Below, piece by piece: positions 1 to 9,047 of a stretch of 64,000 bases of DNA. The stretch is taken from positions 3,490,517 to 3,554,516 of the forward strand of contig NZ_CP053108.1 of the NCBI RefSeq assembly GCF_013009075.1, read 5' to 3'. Position 1 is the first letter of the stretch. The number at the start of each line of letters is the position of its first letter. The notes below the pieces were generated by a model. It ran no database searches and was not told where the DNA came from. It saw nothing but the letters and a program-made list of their open reading frames with translations. A program made the position numbers and the translations under genes. This stretch comes from Halomonas sp. TA22 (GTDB lineage: Bacteria; Pseudomonadota; Gammaproteobacteria; Pseudomonadales; Halomonadaceae).

Positions 1-1076
1 AGAGCCGCACCGAGCAGGTCTTCACCCTGCTCAAGGGGCTCGGGGTGGTGTTCGGCGTCCTGGCGCTGACCGGGGTCGGCCCGGCGGCACTGCATACCCC
101 CGACATGCTGCCGTTCCTGTTCGACCGGCTGGTGGTCTCGGTGGGATTGATCGTGCCGATCGGTGCGATCTTCCTGGCACTACTGATCAACTACGGCCTG
201 CTGGAGGGCGCCGGCGTGCTGTGCCAGCCATTGATGCGGCCGCTGTGGCGAACTCCGGGACGTTCGGCCATCGATGCCGTCGCCTCCTTCGTCGGCAGCT
301 ACTCGATCGGGTTGCTGATCACCAACCGCGTCTACCAGGCCGGTCAGTATTCGGCACGCGAAGCGGCGATCATCGCCACCGGCTTCTCCACCGTCTCGGT
401 GACCTTCATGCTGGTGGTGGGGCGTACGCTGGACCTGATGCCGCTATGGAACCTCTACTTCTGGCTGACACTTGCGATCACCTTCGCAGTAACCGCGATC
501 ACCGTGCGCTTGCCGCCGCTGTCGCGGCTGGACGGCGACTCGAGTCATGCCGAGATAGTCGTGCCGCGCGGTCAACGCCTGTCACGCGCCTGGCAGGAGA
601 GCCTGGCCGCCGCCGAGCGCGCACCGAACCTCGCGGCAGGCGTGGGAATCAACCTCAAGGAGGGCATGCTGATGGCAATGAGCATCCTGCCCTCGATCCT
701 CTCGGTGGGGCTGATCGGCCTGCTGCTGGCCAAGTTCACGCCGGTGTTCGAATGGATCGGCCTGCTGTTCTATCCGCTGATCGCGCTGTTCGGCATCGAG
801 GAGGCGCGCCAGCTCTCCCAGGCGGCGGCCTCGGGGCTCGCCGAGATGTTCCTGCCGGCGCTATTGATGGTCGACGCCGAGCTTCCCGCGCGCTTCGCCG
901 CCGGCGTGATCTCGGTCTCCTCGATCCTGTTCTTCTCCGCCTCGATCCCCTGCATCCTGTCGACGCGCATACCGCTCTCCATTGCCCACATCGTGGCGAT
1001 CTGGTTCCTGCGAACGCTCTTTAGCCTGGCGCTGGCAATTCCCGCCGGCTACTTCGCCGCCTGGCTGGTGAGCTGA
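1..1076 (+). CDS. YjiH-family membrane protein (nucleoside-recognition/GATE fold), 5' end outside window
   Basis: The reading frame is open from base 3, so the true start lies upstream of the window and about 358 codons are visible. The protein is almost entirely hydrophobic, with eight or more membrane segments, and carries YjiH-family features: a SYSIGLLITNRVY stretch after the second segment and a polar loop around the middle. YjiH proteins are uncharacterised inner-membrane proteins of the nucleoside-recognition (Gate) superfamily and often sit beside hut genes. Here it converges on hutC with only 17 bp between the stops, which suggests a role in uptake or efflux of histidine or a breakdown product, but that is inference. 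Family is confident, function unknown. Confidence 0.8.
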   Translation, partial: SRTEQVFTLLKGLGVVFGVLALTGVGPAALHTPDMLPFLFDRLVVSVGLIVPIGAIFLALLINYGLLEGAGVLCQPLMRPLWRTPGRSAIDAVASFVGSYSIGLLITNRVYQAGQYSAREAAIIATGFSTVSVTFMLVVGRTLDLMPLWNLYFWLTLAITFAVTAITVRLPPLSRLDGDSSHAEIVVPRGQRLSRAWQESLAAAERAPNLAAGVGINLKEGMLMAMSILPSILSVGLIGLLLAKFTPVFEWIGLLFYPLIALFGIEEARQLSQAAASGLAEMFLPALLMVDAELPARFAAGVISVSSILFFSASIPCILSTRIPLSIAHIVAIWFLRTLFSLALAIPAGYFAAWLVS

Positions 1077-1093
1077 GCCGCCACCTGGCGCAC

Positions 1094-1840
1094 TCAGTGA
1101 GCTGAGTGCGCCATGGAGCGCAGCTTGTAACGATCTCCGGGGTGCAGCAGGTGGGCATAGCTGATCAAACGCTCGCCCGACCAGGTACGCCGGCGTACGC
1201 TCAGACAGGGAAGCAACGCATCGACCTGCAGCCATTCGACGGCCTGCGCCTCGGGCAGTACCGCCTCGACGATATGCTCCATGTCGGTGATCGGGCAGGC
1301 GGCGACTAGCACCTCGTTGGGGGTATGCCGCGAGAAGTCGGCCTCAAGGTAATTCGGCACCCAACGCGGATTGACGTAACGCTCCTCGAGCTGGATCGGC
1401 ACGCTGTTCTCCAGATGGATCAGGGTGGTGTGGTAGAGCCGGGTGCCAATGCGCACGCCCATGCGCAGCGCCATCTCGTCATCGGCACGCACCGCCTCGC
1501 AGTGCAGCACCCGGTTCGTGTACACGTGGCCGCGATTGCGCACCTCGTCAGCGATGTTGTTGATCTCGACCAGCGGCGACTCCGAACGGCGGTCGGTGAC
1601 GAAGGTGCCGATACCCGGCTGACGCACCAAGTAGCCCTCCTGGACCAGGTCGCGGATCGCCTTGTTGGCGGTCATACGGCTGACACCGAAGTCGGCGGCA
1701 AGCTGCTCCTCCGGCGGGATCTGATGATCGACCGGAAAGCTTCCCTCATGAATGCTGTCGAGCAGATACTGCTTGATCTGCAGGTAACGGGGCGGTTGGC
1801 GTGCCACGAACTCTCCTCGGATGGCGCCGTGCCGGCTCAC
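1094..1840 (-). CDS. hutC: HutC, GntR/UTRA-family histidine-utilisation repressor
   Basis: 248 residues. The N-terminal winged helix (about residues 15-80) contains IPPEEQLAADFGVSRMTANK, a typical GntR recognition helix. The C-terminal UTRA ligand-binding domain (about 95-240) contains EERYVNP and DMEHIVEAVLPE, as in HutC proteins that bind urocanate. It is the last gene of a leftward operon (oxygenase-hutD-hutC), and its GTG start overlaps the hutD stop (GTGA). An in-frame GTG at 1804, preceded by GGAG, is a plausible alternative start that would trim 12 residues and match the usual HutC N terminus. Likely targets are the TATATA palindromes near 3449, 3630 and 6697. A second HutC-like regulator lies at 11149-11907. 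Confidence 0.88.
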   Translation of the reverse strand: MSRHGAIRGEFVARQPPRYLQIKQYLLDSIHEGSFPVDHQIPPEEQLAADFGVSRMTANKAIRDLVQEGYLVRQPGIGTFVTDRRSESPLVEINNIADEVRNRGHVYTNRVLHCEAVRADDEMALRMGVRIGTRLYHTTLIHLENSVPIQLEERYVNPRWVPNYLEADFSRHTPNEVLVAACPITDMEHIVEAVLPEAQAVEWLQVDALLPCLSVRRRTWSGERLISYAHLLHPGDRYKLRSMAHSAH

Positions 1841-2433
1841 GTCGTCAGCGGCTTCAGGTCAATTCTGATCAGGCGTGCCCGTGGCGACGCCTCCAGGGAA
1901 ACGGATGATGACACCGACGCTGCATGCGCGCCAACTCTGTCCCACTGCCAGGCATCGCCCTGGTTGAGGGTGGCAGGCGAGGGCGCTTCTAGGCGCGCCT
2001 CCCCCGTCACGACAACCAGCAGCGTGTCGCACGCAAGGTCACGCATCAATGGCGTGGCAGGGTCGAACCAGGCCAGGCTCGCCTGCCAGCGCTTCGGGTC
2101 ATGGATCAGATTGAGCGCCTGGCTCACGCCGTCGGGCAGACGGCAGCTCACCACCTCGTCGCCCTCGAACGCCACACTCTCGAAGGGGGGCAGCGCGACA
2201 TGGCGATCCGGCCAGTCGAGATGCACCGGCCGATCACCGATGACGGTAAAATGGCGGCGCAGGCCGGGAAACGAAGAGAATGGGCCAGGTGCCTCGAGCT
2301 CGGCGATCGACACGCGCCACCCCGGCGAGCGGGCATCACTGAGGTCGCGCGCCAATTCACGGGCCACTCCGCCACCGTTGCGCCAGGCAACGACGGCGAG
2401 CTCGGCCAAGCGCAGAGTGGCAGGTGCGCTCAA
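1837..2433 (-). CDS. hutD: HutD family protein
   Basis: About 198 residues. The protein contains VAWRNGGG near the N terminus, FSSFPGLRRHF, and a cupin-like C-terminal half with GDAWQW, all typical of HutD. HutD is a bicupin-fold accessory protein of unknown biochemical role, proposed to buffer histidine catabolism in pseudomonads. I place the start at the TTG at 2433, because AGGAG lies six bases upstream and the codon overlaps the oxygenase stop (TTGA-type coupling). The frame stays open much further upstream, but that part is a shadow of the oxygenase gene. The 3' end overlaps the hutC start. The unusual start codon is an inference from spacing. Confidence 0.78.
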   Translation of the reverse strand: MSAPATLRLAELAVVAWRNGGGVARELARDLSDARSPGWRVSIAELEAPGPFSSFPGLRRHFTVIGDRPVHLDWPDRHVALPPFESVAFEGDEVVSCRLPDGVSQALNLIHDPKRWQASLAWFDPATPLMRDLACDTLLVVVTGEARLEAPSPATLNQGDAWQWDRVGAHAASVSSSVSLEASPRARLIRIDLKPLTT

Positions 2434-3389
2434 GAGGCGCTCCTGCGGTAGCTCATCGAGGCGTCGATGCGGCCCAGGATGTAATCGCCCGCGGCCACAG
2501 GCGGGTATTTCACTACCTCGGCGCTTACTCCAAGCTCCTTGGGGTCGACCACGGCATCGTAGGTGGGATCGAAGAAGGTGGCGATGGAGTAGCGTTCGCG
2601 GCCGCTGGTATTGATGACCCGGTGCAGGGTGGACTGGAAGCGGTCGTTGGACCAGCGCGACAGCAGATCGCCGACATTGACCACCAGCGACCCCTCGATG
2701 AAGGGCGCGTCGATCCAGCGTTCGCTGCCCAGTTCTCGCACCTGCAGGCCGCCGGCATTGTCCTGGTAGAGCAGGGTGATGCAGCCGTAATCGGTGTGCG
2801 GCGCCACGCCGAACTGATCCGCAGGGCGCTCGGCCGTCTGTACCGGGTAGTAGATCGCTTGGGTGCGCTGCAGCGGCTTGCGGTACTTGGTAGCAAAGAA
2901 GCCAGGGTCGAGGGACAGGCTCACGGCAACGGCGCGCAGCAGGTCCGCCCCACAACGGCCTACCTCATGGAAGTAGGCGTCCATGGCACGCTGCAGTTCC
3001 GGCATGAAGCTTGGCCACTGGTTCGGGCCACGCAGCGCTTCGCCGGCCCGTACGCAGGGGTCATCCTCGGGCAGGTCGAGCCCCATGCTGTAGAACTCTT
3101 TCTCGTCGGGGCGGGTCGCCTGATACATGATCGCCCCGCCGCGGCGATGGAAACCGCGATGGCGCTTGTCGACCGCCACCTCCACCTTGCGCTCGAGCGG
3201 CAGATCGAAGAAGGCCTTGGCCGCCGTCAACGCCTCGTCGATGGTTGGCTGCGACAGGCCATGATTGACAATATAGAAGAAGCCGACCTCGGTGCAGGCC
3301 TGGCGGATCGCCTCGCCGGCACTCGCCAGACACTGGGGATCGCCTTCGCGCACCCCGTGCATATCGATCAGTGGAATCGTGGTAGCCAT
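2430..3389 (-). CDS. Isopenicillin-N-synthase-family 2-oxoglutarate/Fe(II) oxygenase
   Basis: 319 residues. The N-terminal DIOX_N region (IPLIDMHG, then VGFFYIVNHG) is followed by the double-stranded beta-helix oxygenase core. Iron ligands are visible as H198 and D200 (HTDYG) and H256 (STLHRVIN), and the RxS motif R266-Y-S268 would bind the co-substrate carboxylate. Such enzymes hydroxylate or oxidatively close small molecules in the cytoplasm; the substrate cannot be read from sequence. It is the first gene of the oxygenase-hutD-hutC operon, under a HutC-like palindrome at about 3449, so the substrate may be a histidine-derived or imidazole compound. Canonical hut pathways contain no such enzyme. 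Confidence 0.87.
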   Translation of the reverse strand: MATTIPLIDMHGVREGDPQCLASAGEAIRQACTEVGFFYIVNHGLSQPTIDEALTAAKAFFDLPLERKVEVAVDKRHRGFHRRGGAIMYQATRPDEKEFYSMGLDLPEDDPCVRAGEALRGPNQWPSFMPELQRAMDAYFHEVGRCGADLLRAVAVSLSLDPGFFATKYRKPLQRTQAIYYPVQTAERPADQFGVAPHTDYGCITLLYQDNAGGLQVRELGSERWIDAPFIEGSLVVNVGDLLSRWSNDRFQSTLHRVINTSGRERYSIATFFDPTYDAVVDPKELGVSAEVVKYPPVAAGDYILGRIDASMSYRRSAS

Positions 3390-3442
3390 GCGTCACCTCG
3401 CTCATGAGTGTCCAGTTGGCCGCACGACCCTCTAGACAGTAA

Positions 3443-3454
3443 AAGTATATACAT
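3443..3454. promoter_or_regulatory. Putative HutC operator for the oxygenase-hutD-hutC operon
   Basis: AAGTATATACAT contains the palindromic core GTATATAC at 3445-3452, 56 bp upstream of the oxygenase start codon. It shares its core with the sites at 3624-3635 and 6692-6701. HutC sites in other bacteria are of the TGTA-N2-TACA type. Binding here is inferred. Confidence 0.55.
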
Positions 3455-3623
3455 ACCCTTCATACAAAGCATAAAGCATGCCATCACCCCTGGCGCTTCC
3501 TGCACTCATCATTTCGTGGCTTGTGCTCGAAAATCGAGCAAAAAGGTGAATGGTCATCTTAAAAGGCACTTGAATGGTGCGAGATATGCAGGACAAGCTG
3601 GGCTCTTGCATTGTGTTCGATAG

Positions 3624-3635
3624 CTGTATATACAG
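3624..3635. promoter_or_regulatory. Putative HutC operator upstream of hutH
   Basis: CTGTATATACAG is a perfect 12-bp palindrome 31 bp upstream of the hutH ATG. It fits the TGTA-N2-TACA pattern known for HutC. It lies in the divergent control region between the oxygenase and hutH, about 180 bp from the leftward operator, which would let one repressor control both operons. Confidence 0.7.
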
Positions 3636-3666
3636 GAATAAAGCCATTGGCGACGAGAGACATTAC

Positions 3667-5187
3667 ATGGACCTCCATCTATCCCCCGGCGAGCTCACCC
3701 TGGATACGCTGCGCGACTTGTTCGAACGCCGCCCCACCCTCACCTTCGACGCACCGAGCCGGGCGCGCGTCGATGCCGCCGAGGCCAGGGTGGTGGCGAT
3801 CCTCGGCAGCGGTCGCACGGTTTACGGCATCAATACCGGCTTCGGCATCCTTGCCCAGACCTCGATCCCCGAGGCGTCGCTGACCGAGCTGCAGCGCAAC
3901 CTGGTGCTGTCGCACAGCACCGGTGTCGGCGAATTTATCGACGATGCCACGGTGGGCCTGATCCTGGCGCTCAAGGCGGCCTCGCTGGCGCGCGGCCATT
4001 CCGGGGTGCGCTGGGAGGTGATCGAGGCGCTGCTCGCGCTATACAACGCCCAGGTCTATCCGTGCATTCCGGCCAAGGGCTCGGTGGGCGCCTCCGGCGA
4101 CCTGGCGCCGTTGGCACATCTGTCGGCAACGCTGCTCGGCGAGGGACGCATGCGCCACGCGGGGCGTGAAATGTCCGCCCGTGAGGGGCTCGAACTTGCC
4201 GGTCTGACACCGCTGGTGCTGGCACCCAAGGAGGGCCTGGCACTGATCAACGGCACCCAGGTCTCCACCGCCCTGGCGCTGCGCGGCCTGTTCGCCACCG
4301 AGAAGCTGTTCACCGCCGCGGTCATCGCCGGCAGCCTGACCGTGGATGCGCTCAAGGGTTCCGACGTGCCCTTCGACGCGCGCATCCAGGCGGTGCGTGG
4401 CCATCCCGGGCAGCGCGACGTGGCCGCGCTCTACCGCGAGTTGCTCGGCGGCAGCCAGATCCGCGAATCGCATCGCGACTGCCCACGCGTCCAGGACCCC
4501 TACTCGCTGCGCTGCCAGCCCCAGGTGATGGGGGCGTGTCTCGATCACTTGCGCTTCGCCGCCGAGGTGTTCCTGCGCGAAGCCAACGCGGTCTCCGACA
4601 ATCCACTGATCTTCGACGACGGCGACGTACTCTCCGGCGGCAACTTCCACGCCGAGCCGGTGGCGATGGCCGCCGATGTGCTGGCACTGGTGATCGCCGA
4701 GGTCGGCGCACTCTCCGAGCGACGCCTCGCCCAGCTCGTCGACCCCAAACTCTCCGGCCTGCCGGCGTTCCTGGTCAAGGAGAGCGGTCTCAACTCCGGC
4801 TTCATGATCGCCCAGGTCAGCGCCGCGGCACTCGCCTCCGAGAACAAGACGCTGGCCCACCCGGCCAGCGTCGATAGCTTGCCCACCTCCGCCAACCAAG
4901 AGGATCACGTCTCGATGGCCACCTTTGCCGCACGGCGCCTGGCGGACATGGCCTTCAACTCAAGCGCAGTGGTCGCCATCGAATTGCTCGCCGCCGCCCA
5001 GGGCGTCGAATTCCATCTGCCGCTCGCCACCTCCGCACCGCTTGGCGAGGCGTTGGCGATCGTGCGCCGCGATGTGACACCTTATGAGCGCGACCGCTAC
5101 TTCGCTCCGGATATCGAGGCGGCGCAGCGCTTCGTCAGCGAGGCGGCCTTCGAGGCGATCCTGCCCCGCACACGCCTCTATGCCTGA
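3667..5187 (+). CDS. hutH: Histidine ammonia-lyase (histidase)
   Basis: 506 residues, the usual length. Converts L-histidine to urocanate and ammonia, the first step of histidine degradation, in the cytoplasm. The catalytic MIO group would form from A142-S143-G144 within [14 protein letters not shown]. Other family signatures are [42 protein letters not shown] and [15 protein letters not shown], all as in true histidases rather than ergothionases. The chosen ATG starts the conserved N terminus; the frame extends upstream only through the operator region. A weak GAGAG motif serves as ribosome site. It heads a rightward unit with the FAD dehydrogenase downstream. hutU, hutI and hutG are not in the window. 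Confidence 0.95.
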   Translation: MDLHLSPGELTLDTLRDLFERRPTLTFDAPSRARVDAAEARVVAILGSGRTVYGINTGFGILAQTSIPEASLTELQRNLVLSHSTGVGEFIDDATVGLILALKAASLARGHSGVRWEVIEALLALYNAQVYPCIPAKGSVGASGDLAPLAHLSATLLGEGRMRHAGREMSAREGLELAGLTPLVLAPKEGLALINGTQVSTALALRGLFATEKLFTAAVIAGSLTVDALKGSDVPFDARIQAVRGHPGQRDVAALYRELLGGSQIRESHRDCPRVQDPYSLRCQPQVMGACLDHLRFAAEVFLREANAVSDNPLIFDDGDVLSGGNFHAEPVAMAADVLALVIAEVGALSERRLAQLVDPKLSGLPAFLVKESGLNSGFMIAQVSAAALASENKTLAHPASVDSLPTSANQEDHVSMATFAARRLADMAFNSSAVVAIELLAAAQGVEFHLPLATSAPLGEALAIVRRDVTPYERDRYFAPDIEAAQRFVSEAAFEAILPRTRLYA

Positions 5188-5226
5188 CGCCAGCGCCCCA
5201 CGCCATACCCCATCCGGAGAGCCGCT

Positions 5227-6615
5227 GTGACAGTCACTTCCACCCCCTCGGACGAGGCATTCATCGCCACACTGCACGAGGCGCTGGGCGACGCCGTCAT
5301 CACCCGCGAGGCGATCCCCGAGCGCCACTTCAGCGATTGGACGCGCCACGCGCCGTGCCGTCCGCTAGCGCTGGTGCGCCCTCGCACCACCGAGGAGGTC
5401 GCCGCGACGCTGCGCCTGTGCCACGAGCACTATCGAGCGGTCGTCCCCCAAGGCGGCATGACCGGCCTGGCCGGCGGTGCGGTGCCGCGTGCCGACAGCA
5501 TCGCGCTCTCGCTTGAGCGACTGCGCGGCGTGGTGGTCGACCGCGACGGCGCCACCGTAAGCGCCTGGGCGGGCACCTCGCTTGAAGACGTGCAGCAGGC
5601 CGCCGAGCGCGCGGGTTTTCGCTATCCGATAGACTTCGGCGCGCGTGGCAGCTGCCAGATCGGCGGCACGCTTGCCACCAACGCCGGCGGCCATGGCGTG
5701 ATCCGCCACGGCATGACGCGCCAGCGGGTGCTGGGGCTCGAGGTGGTGCTCGCCGATGGCCGGGTGCTCGACCTGATGAACCCGATGCTCAAGAACAATA
5801 CCGGCTACGACCTCAAGCAGTGCTTCATCGGCGCCGAGGGTACCCTGGGAGTGATCACCCGAGCGGTGCTCGCCCTGGCACCGCCGGCGCAGCAGACCCA
5901 CACCCTGCTCTGCGCGCTGCGCGACTATCCGGCGGCGGTGGCGCTGCTGCACCGCCTGCGCGGCGCCGGACTGGCCCTCGAGGCCTTCGAGACGATGTGG
6001 CAGGACTTCTACGCCATGAGCTGCGACTGGCATGGAGGCACGCCGCCGTTGCCTGCCGCGCACCCGCTCTATGTGCTGTGCGAGGCGGAGGGTGACGCCG
6101 CACGCCTGGAAGAGGCACTGGAAACGGCTATCGCCGAGGGCGAAGTGCTCGATGCCGTGCTCGCCGCTTCCACCGCCCAAGCACGCCAGCTGTGGGCGAT
6201 TCGCGAGGCCACCGCGGCGTTTCCGACACGCCTTTCACCCCTCAACTTCGACATCAGTTTGCCCATCGGCGAGATCGGCGCATTCGTCACCACCGCCACG
6301 GCAGCGCTCGAGGCACGCTGGCCGGGGGTACGCATCGTCAACTTCGGCCATATCGGCGATGGCAACCTGCATCTCACCGTGGACTGTCATTCGCTTGATG
6401 CCGACGCTCCAAGCGTGCGCCACGAACTGGAGGCCGAGGTCTACCGCCTGGTCGGCGAGCGGCGCGGATCGATCTCGGCAGAGCATGGCATCGGCCTGCT
6501 CAAGCGCGAATTCCTGCATCACAGCGTTGCCCCGGAGGCGCTCGCGGTGATGCGCGCCCTCAAGGCGACCCTCGATCCGCACGGCATCCTCAATCCCGGC
6601 AAGCTGCTCACCTGA
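5227..6615 (+). CDS. FAD-linked D-2-hydroxyacid dehydrogenase (GlcD/D2HGDH-type)
   Basis: 462 residues. The PCMH-type FAD-binding domain (about 40-215) has VPQGGMTGLAGGAVP and the IGGTLATNAGG and YDLKQCFIGAEGTLG signatures. The C-terminal FAD-oxidase domain has FGHIGDGNLHL, whose histidines bind a metal, and ends EHGIGLLKREFL then LDPHGILNPGKL. Enzymes of this family oxidise D-lactate, D-2-hydroxyglutarate or glycolate and pass electrons to an acceptor; which substrate is used here is unknown. It starts with GTG preceded by GGAGA and lies 39 bp after hutH. Its place between hutH and an aminotransferase-containing operon suggests imidazole-lactate oxidation to imidazole-pyruvate, an inference. 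Confidence 0.85.
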   Translation: MTVTSTPSDEAFIATLHEALGDAVITREAIPERHFSDWTRHAPCRPLALVRPRTTEEVAATLRLCHEHYRAVVPQGGMTGLAGGAVPRADSIALSLERLRGVVVDRDGATVSAWAGTSLEDVQQAAERAGFRYPIDFGARGSCQIGGTLATNAGGHGVIRHGMTRQRVLGLEVVLADGRVLDLMNPMLKNNTGYDLKQCFIGAEGTLGVITRAVLALAPPAQQTHTLLCALRDYPAAVALLHRLRGAGLALEAFETMWQDFYAMSCDWHGGTPPLPAAHPLYVLCEAEGDAARLEEALETAIAEGEVLDAVLAASTAQARQLWAIREATAAFPTRLSPLNFDISLPIGEIGAFVTTATAALEARWPGVRIVNFGHIGDGNLHLTVDCHSLDADAPSVRHELEAEVYRLVGERRGSISAEHGIGLLKREFLHHSVAPEALAVMRALKATLDPHGILNPGKLLT

Positions 6616-6691
6616 GCAAGCACCAATAAGCAAGCACCAAAAGGGTGCGCGGTGCCTGAAGCGATACCGAGCAGGGTGATCGAAACGATTA

Positions 6692-6701
6692 TGTATATAC
6701 A
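6692..6701. promoter_or_regulatory. Putative HutC operator for the ABC importer operon
   Basis: TGTATATACA is a perfect 10-bp palindrome in the 197-bp gap before the solute-binding protein gene, about 110 bp from its ATG. It is identical at its core to the site before hutH. This places the transporter and aminotransferase genes in the same predicted regulon. Confidence 0.65.
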
Positions 6702-6812
6702 GGTAAGTATTTTTTGGCATGGGGGTTGCTAGCAACAAGACGATACGCACTGCTACTGCCATCTGTGCAAGCACATCCTGCCGCCTCGTCGGCCATCTGG
6801 AGTCTACAAGCG

Positions 6813-7646
6813 ATGAATAACAACAAATCACTGCTGCATTCGTTCACTCTTCTTGCCGCGGGTCTCGGCCTGTCGCTGGCAGCGAGCGTCGCCTCGGCCG
6901 ATCTGCTTGAGGAAGTGCAGGAACGCGGCGTGCTCAATGTGGGCACCGAATTCCACTTCGCCCCCTTCGCCTATCTGGAAGCGGGCCAGCAGACCGGGCT
7001 CAATCTGGAGCTGATGGAGCGAGTCGGCGATGCACTGGGCGTGACCATCAACTGGATCGACCTGCCGTGGCCCAGCGTGCTGCCCGGTCTCGAGGCGGGC
7101 AACTACGACTTTGTCGCCGGCCCGGCGATGATCACCCAGGAGCGCAAGCAGCGTTACCACTTTACCCTGCCCATCGCCGATGCCACCGTGGCCATCCTGA
7201 AGCGTGCCGATGACGACTCGATCCAGTCGCCCGAGGACATCTCCGGCAAGGCCGCCGGCGGCGGGCGCGGCACCGCCCAGCTCGAGCAATTGCGCGCCTT
7301 CGCCGCCGAACTGCCCGAGCCGCCGACCATCACCGAATACGTCGATTACAGCCAGACCTACGCCGATCTTGCCGCCGGACGCATCGACGCCGTGGCCAAT
7401 TCGCTGCCCAACATCGCCTATACCGCCACCCAGCGGCCAATGTTCACGGTGGTCCAGCCGCCCTTCGGTCAGCCCGCCTACTTCGGTTACATGGCGCGCA
7501 ACGACGACGTATCTGCTTCGCTGGTTGACGCCATCGATGAGGTGATCCTGTCGATGCACGAGGATGGCACCATGGCCGAACTGCAGACCAAGTGGTTCGG
7601 CGAGCCGATGGATGTGCCCACCGAGGATTTCGAGCCCGCCATCTGA
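6813..7646 (+). CDS. Family 3 periplasmic solute-binding protein of an amino-acid ABC importer
   Basis: 277 residues. A signal peptide covers about residues 1-29 (basic start, hydrophobic core, cleavage near ASVASA-DLL). The mature protein has the family 3 architecture: RGVLNVGTEFHFAPFAYLE at the N terminus, then two alpha/beta lobes with DLPWPSVLPGLEAGNYDFV and YADLAAGRIDAVANSLP. It would capture a polar amino acid or related compound in the periplasm for the two permeases and ATPase that follow. I chose the ATG giving a clean signal peptide; the frame is open earlier only over the operator region. The ligand is probably histidine or an imidazole compound, judged from the operator and neighbours. 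Confidence 0.88.
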   Translation: MNNNKSLLHSFTLLAAGLGLSLAASVASADLLEEVQERGVLNVGTEFHFAPFAYLEAGQQTGLNLELMERVGDALGVTINWIDLPWPSVLPGLEAGNYDFVAGPAMITQERKQRYHFTLPIADATVAILKRADDDSIQSPEDISGKAAGGGRGTAQLEQLRAFAAELPEPPTITEYVDYSQTYADLAAGRIDAVANSLPNIAYTATQRPMFTVVQPPFGQPAYFGYMARNDDVSASLVDAIDEVILSMHEDGTMAELQTKWFGEPMDVPTEDFEPAI

Positions 7647-7660
7647 CCCGACCTGAACGC

Positions 7661-7687
7661 CCGGGCGGCAACATGGCTGTCGCCCGG
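7661..7687 (+). other. Intercistronic hairpin between binding-protein and permease genes
   Basis: CCGGGCGGCA at 7661-7670 pairs with TGTCGCCCGG at 7678-7687 (ten pairs, one G-U, seven-base loop). There is no T run after it. Hairpins at this position in ABC importer operons commonly protect the binding-protein mRNA or partly terminate, giving excess binding protein over permease. Confidence 0.55.
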
Positions 7688-7715
7688 CACAGCCCCCACA
7701 CGCCGAGATACGTCG

Positions 7716-8375
7716 ATGTTCGACTGGCCGACCTTCGTCTTCAGCCTGCCCCTGCTGGCTCAAGCGCTGCTCATCACCTTGCAGACCTCGCTGCTGGGCA
7801 ACGTCATCGGCTTTGCCATCGCCGTGGGCATCGCCAGCATGCAGCTGGCCGGAAGGCCGCTGCTGAGGCGTCTCGGTGGCAGCTACATCTTCGTCTTTCG
7901 CGGCGTGCCACTGCTGGTGCAACTGCTGGTCATCTATTACCTGGCACCGATGTTGGGTGCGCCCAACCTGTCGCCGATGGTCGCCGCGATAATGGCACTG
8001 TCGCTCTGCTCGGGGGCCTACATCGCCGAAATCCTGCGCGGCGGCCTGATGGCGATACCGCCCGGACAGCGCGAGGCGGCACACCTGCTCGGCATGAGTC
8101 GTGCCGCGATCCTGCTGCGCATCGAGCTACCCCAGGCAGTGCAGAGCACCCTGCCTTCGCTGGTCAATGAACTGGTGCTGCTGATCAAGGCCTCGGCGCT
8201 GGTCTCGGTGGTGGGGCTTGCCGACCTGACCCGCGTGGCTCAGAACCTGGCCGCCTCCGATTACCTCTTCTTTCAGCACTACCTGGTGCTGGCCGGCATC
8301 TACTGCCTGATCAATATCCCGCTGACAATGTTCGGCCGCGGGCTCGAGCGGCATCTGCAGAGGAGCCTGGCATGA
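7716..8375 (+). CDS. Polar amino-acid ABC importer permease (first of two)
   Basis: 219 residues with about five membrane segments. It belongs to the HisM/GlnP type, marked by FRGVPLLVQLLVIYY and by the EAA loop with CSGAYIAEILRGGLMAIPPGQREAAHLLGMS, which contacts the ATPase. It pairs with the next permease, whose ATGA start overlaps this stop, to form the inner-membrane channel. Both belong to the operon that starts with the binding protein at 6813. The specificity lies with the binding protein; histidine-related substrates are the best guess from context. Confidence 0.9.
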   Translation: MFDWPTFVFSLPLLAQALLITLQTSLLGNVIGFAIAVGIASMQLAGRPLLRRLGGSYIFVFRGVPLLVQLLVIYYLAPMLGAPNLSPMVAAIMALSLCSGAYIAEILRGGLMAIPPGQREAAHLLGMSRAAILLRIELPQAVQSTLPSLVNELVLLIKASALVSVVGLADLTRVAQNLAASDYLFFQHYLVLAGIYCLINIPLTMFGRGLERHLQRSLA

Positions 8376-9034
8376 ACTTCGACCCGAGCATCATCCTGAA
8401 CAACGCCGGGGCGATCTGGAGCGCCTTCATGATGACGGTCTACACCTGGCTCGTCGGCAGTGCGCTGGGCCTGGTCGCCGGCTTCGTTCTCGCCGCACTG
8501 ATGCTGTTCGGCGGCACGCCGCTGCGGCTGGTGCTGCGCGGCGTGATCGAGCTGGTGCGCGGCACGCCTTTCCTGGTGATCCTGTTCCTGGTCTATTACG
8601 GCGGCCCTGCCTTCGGCATTCGCCTTGGCGCCATCACCGCCGGGGTGCTGTGCATCGCCGGCTACAGCAGCGTCTACTTCGCCGAGATCTTTCGCAGCGG
8701 CTTCGCCTCGGTTCCCCGCGGGCAGCTGGAAGCCGGCGAGTGCCTGGGCCTTAGCCGTCTGCAATTATTGTGGCGGGTGCAACTGCCGCAGATGCTGGTG
8801 CTGATCACACCGGCCATCGTCAACATGCTGACGATCCTGTGCAAGGAGACCGCGGTGCTGTCGATCATCACCGTGCCGGAGCTGACCGCCGTGCTTACCG
8901 GCATTGGCACGCGCACCTTCACCTTCATCGAAACCCTGCTGGTGCTGTGCATCGCCTATCTGCTGCTGGTCGAGCTGACCTCGCGGCTGGGCAGAGTGCT
9001 CGAACGCCGCGTCGGCGCCTACCTGCAGCGCTGA
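8372..9034 (+). CDS. Polar amino-acid ABC importer permease (second of two)
   Basis: 220 residues, again a HisM/HisQ-type permease with about five membrane segments, [18 protein letters not shown], and an EAA loop reading [20 protein letters not shown]. It would form a heterodimer with the preceding permease. The start codon overlaps the previous stop (ATGA), showing translational coupling. The following ATPase starts 13 bp downstream behind AGGAG. Confidence 0.9.
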   Translation: MNFDPSIILNNAGAIWSAFMMTVYTWLVGSALGLVAGFVLAALMLFGGTPLRLVLRGVIELVRGTPFLVILFLVYYGGPAFGIRLGAITAGVLCIAGYSSVYFAEIFRSGFASVPRGQLEAGECLGLSRLQLLWRVQLPQMLVLITPAIVNMLTILCKETAVLSIITVPELTAVLTGIGTRTFTFIETLLVLCIAYLLLVELTSRLGRVLERRVGAYLQR

Positions 9035-9047
9035 ACAGGAGCTAGCC

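Noticed and set aside
1325-2614. Long plus-strand frame of 429 codons opposite hutC and hutD
   Set aside because: Antisense shadow in GC-rich DNA; the minus strand holds clear HutC, HutD and oxygenase sequence.
3408-3623. Small frames between the oxygenase and hutH
   Set aside because: They cover the operator region and lack ribosome sites; coding is implausible.
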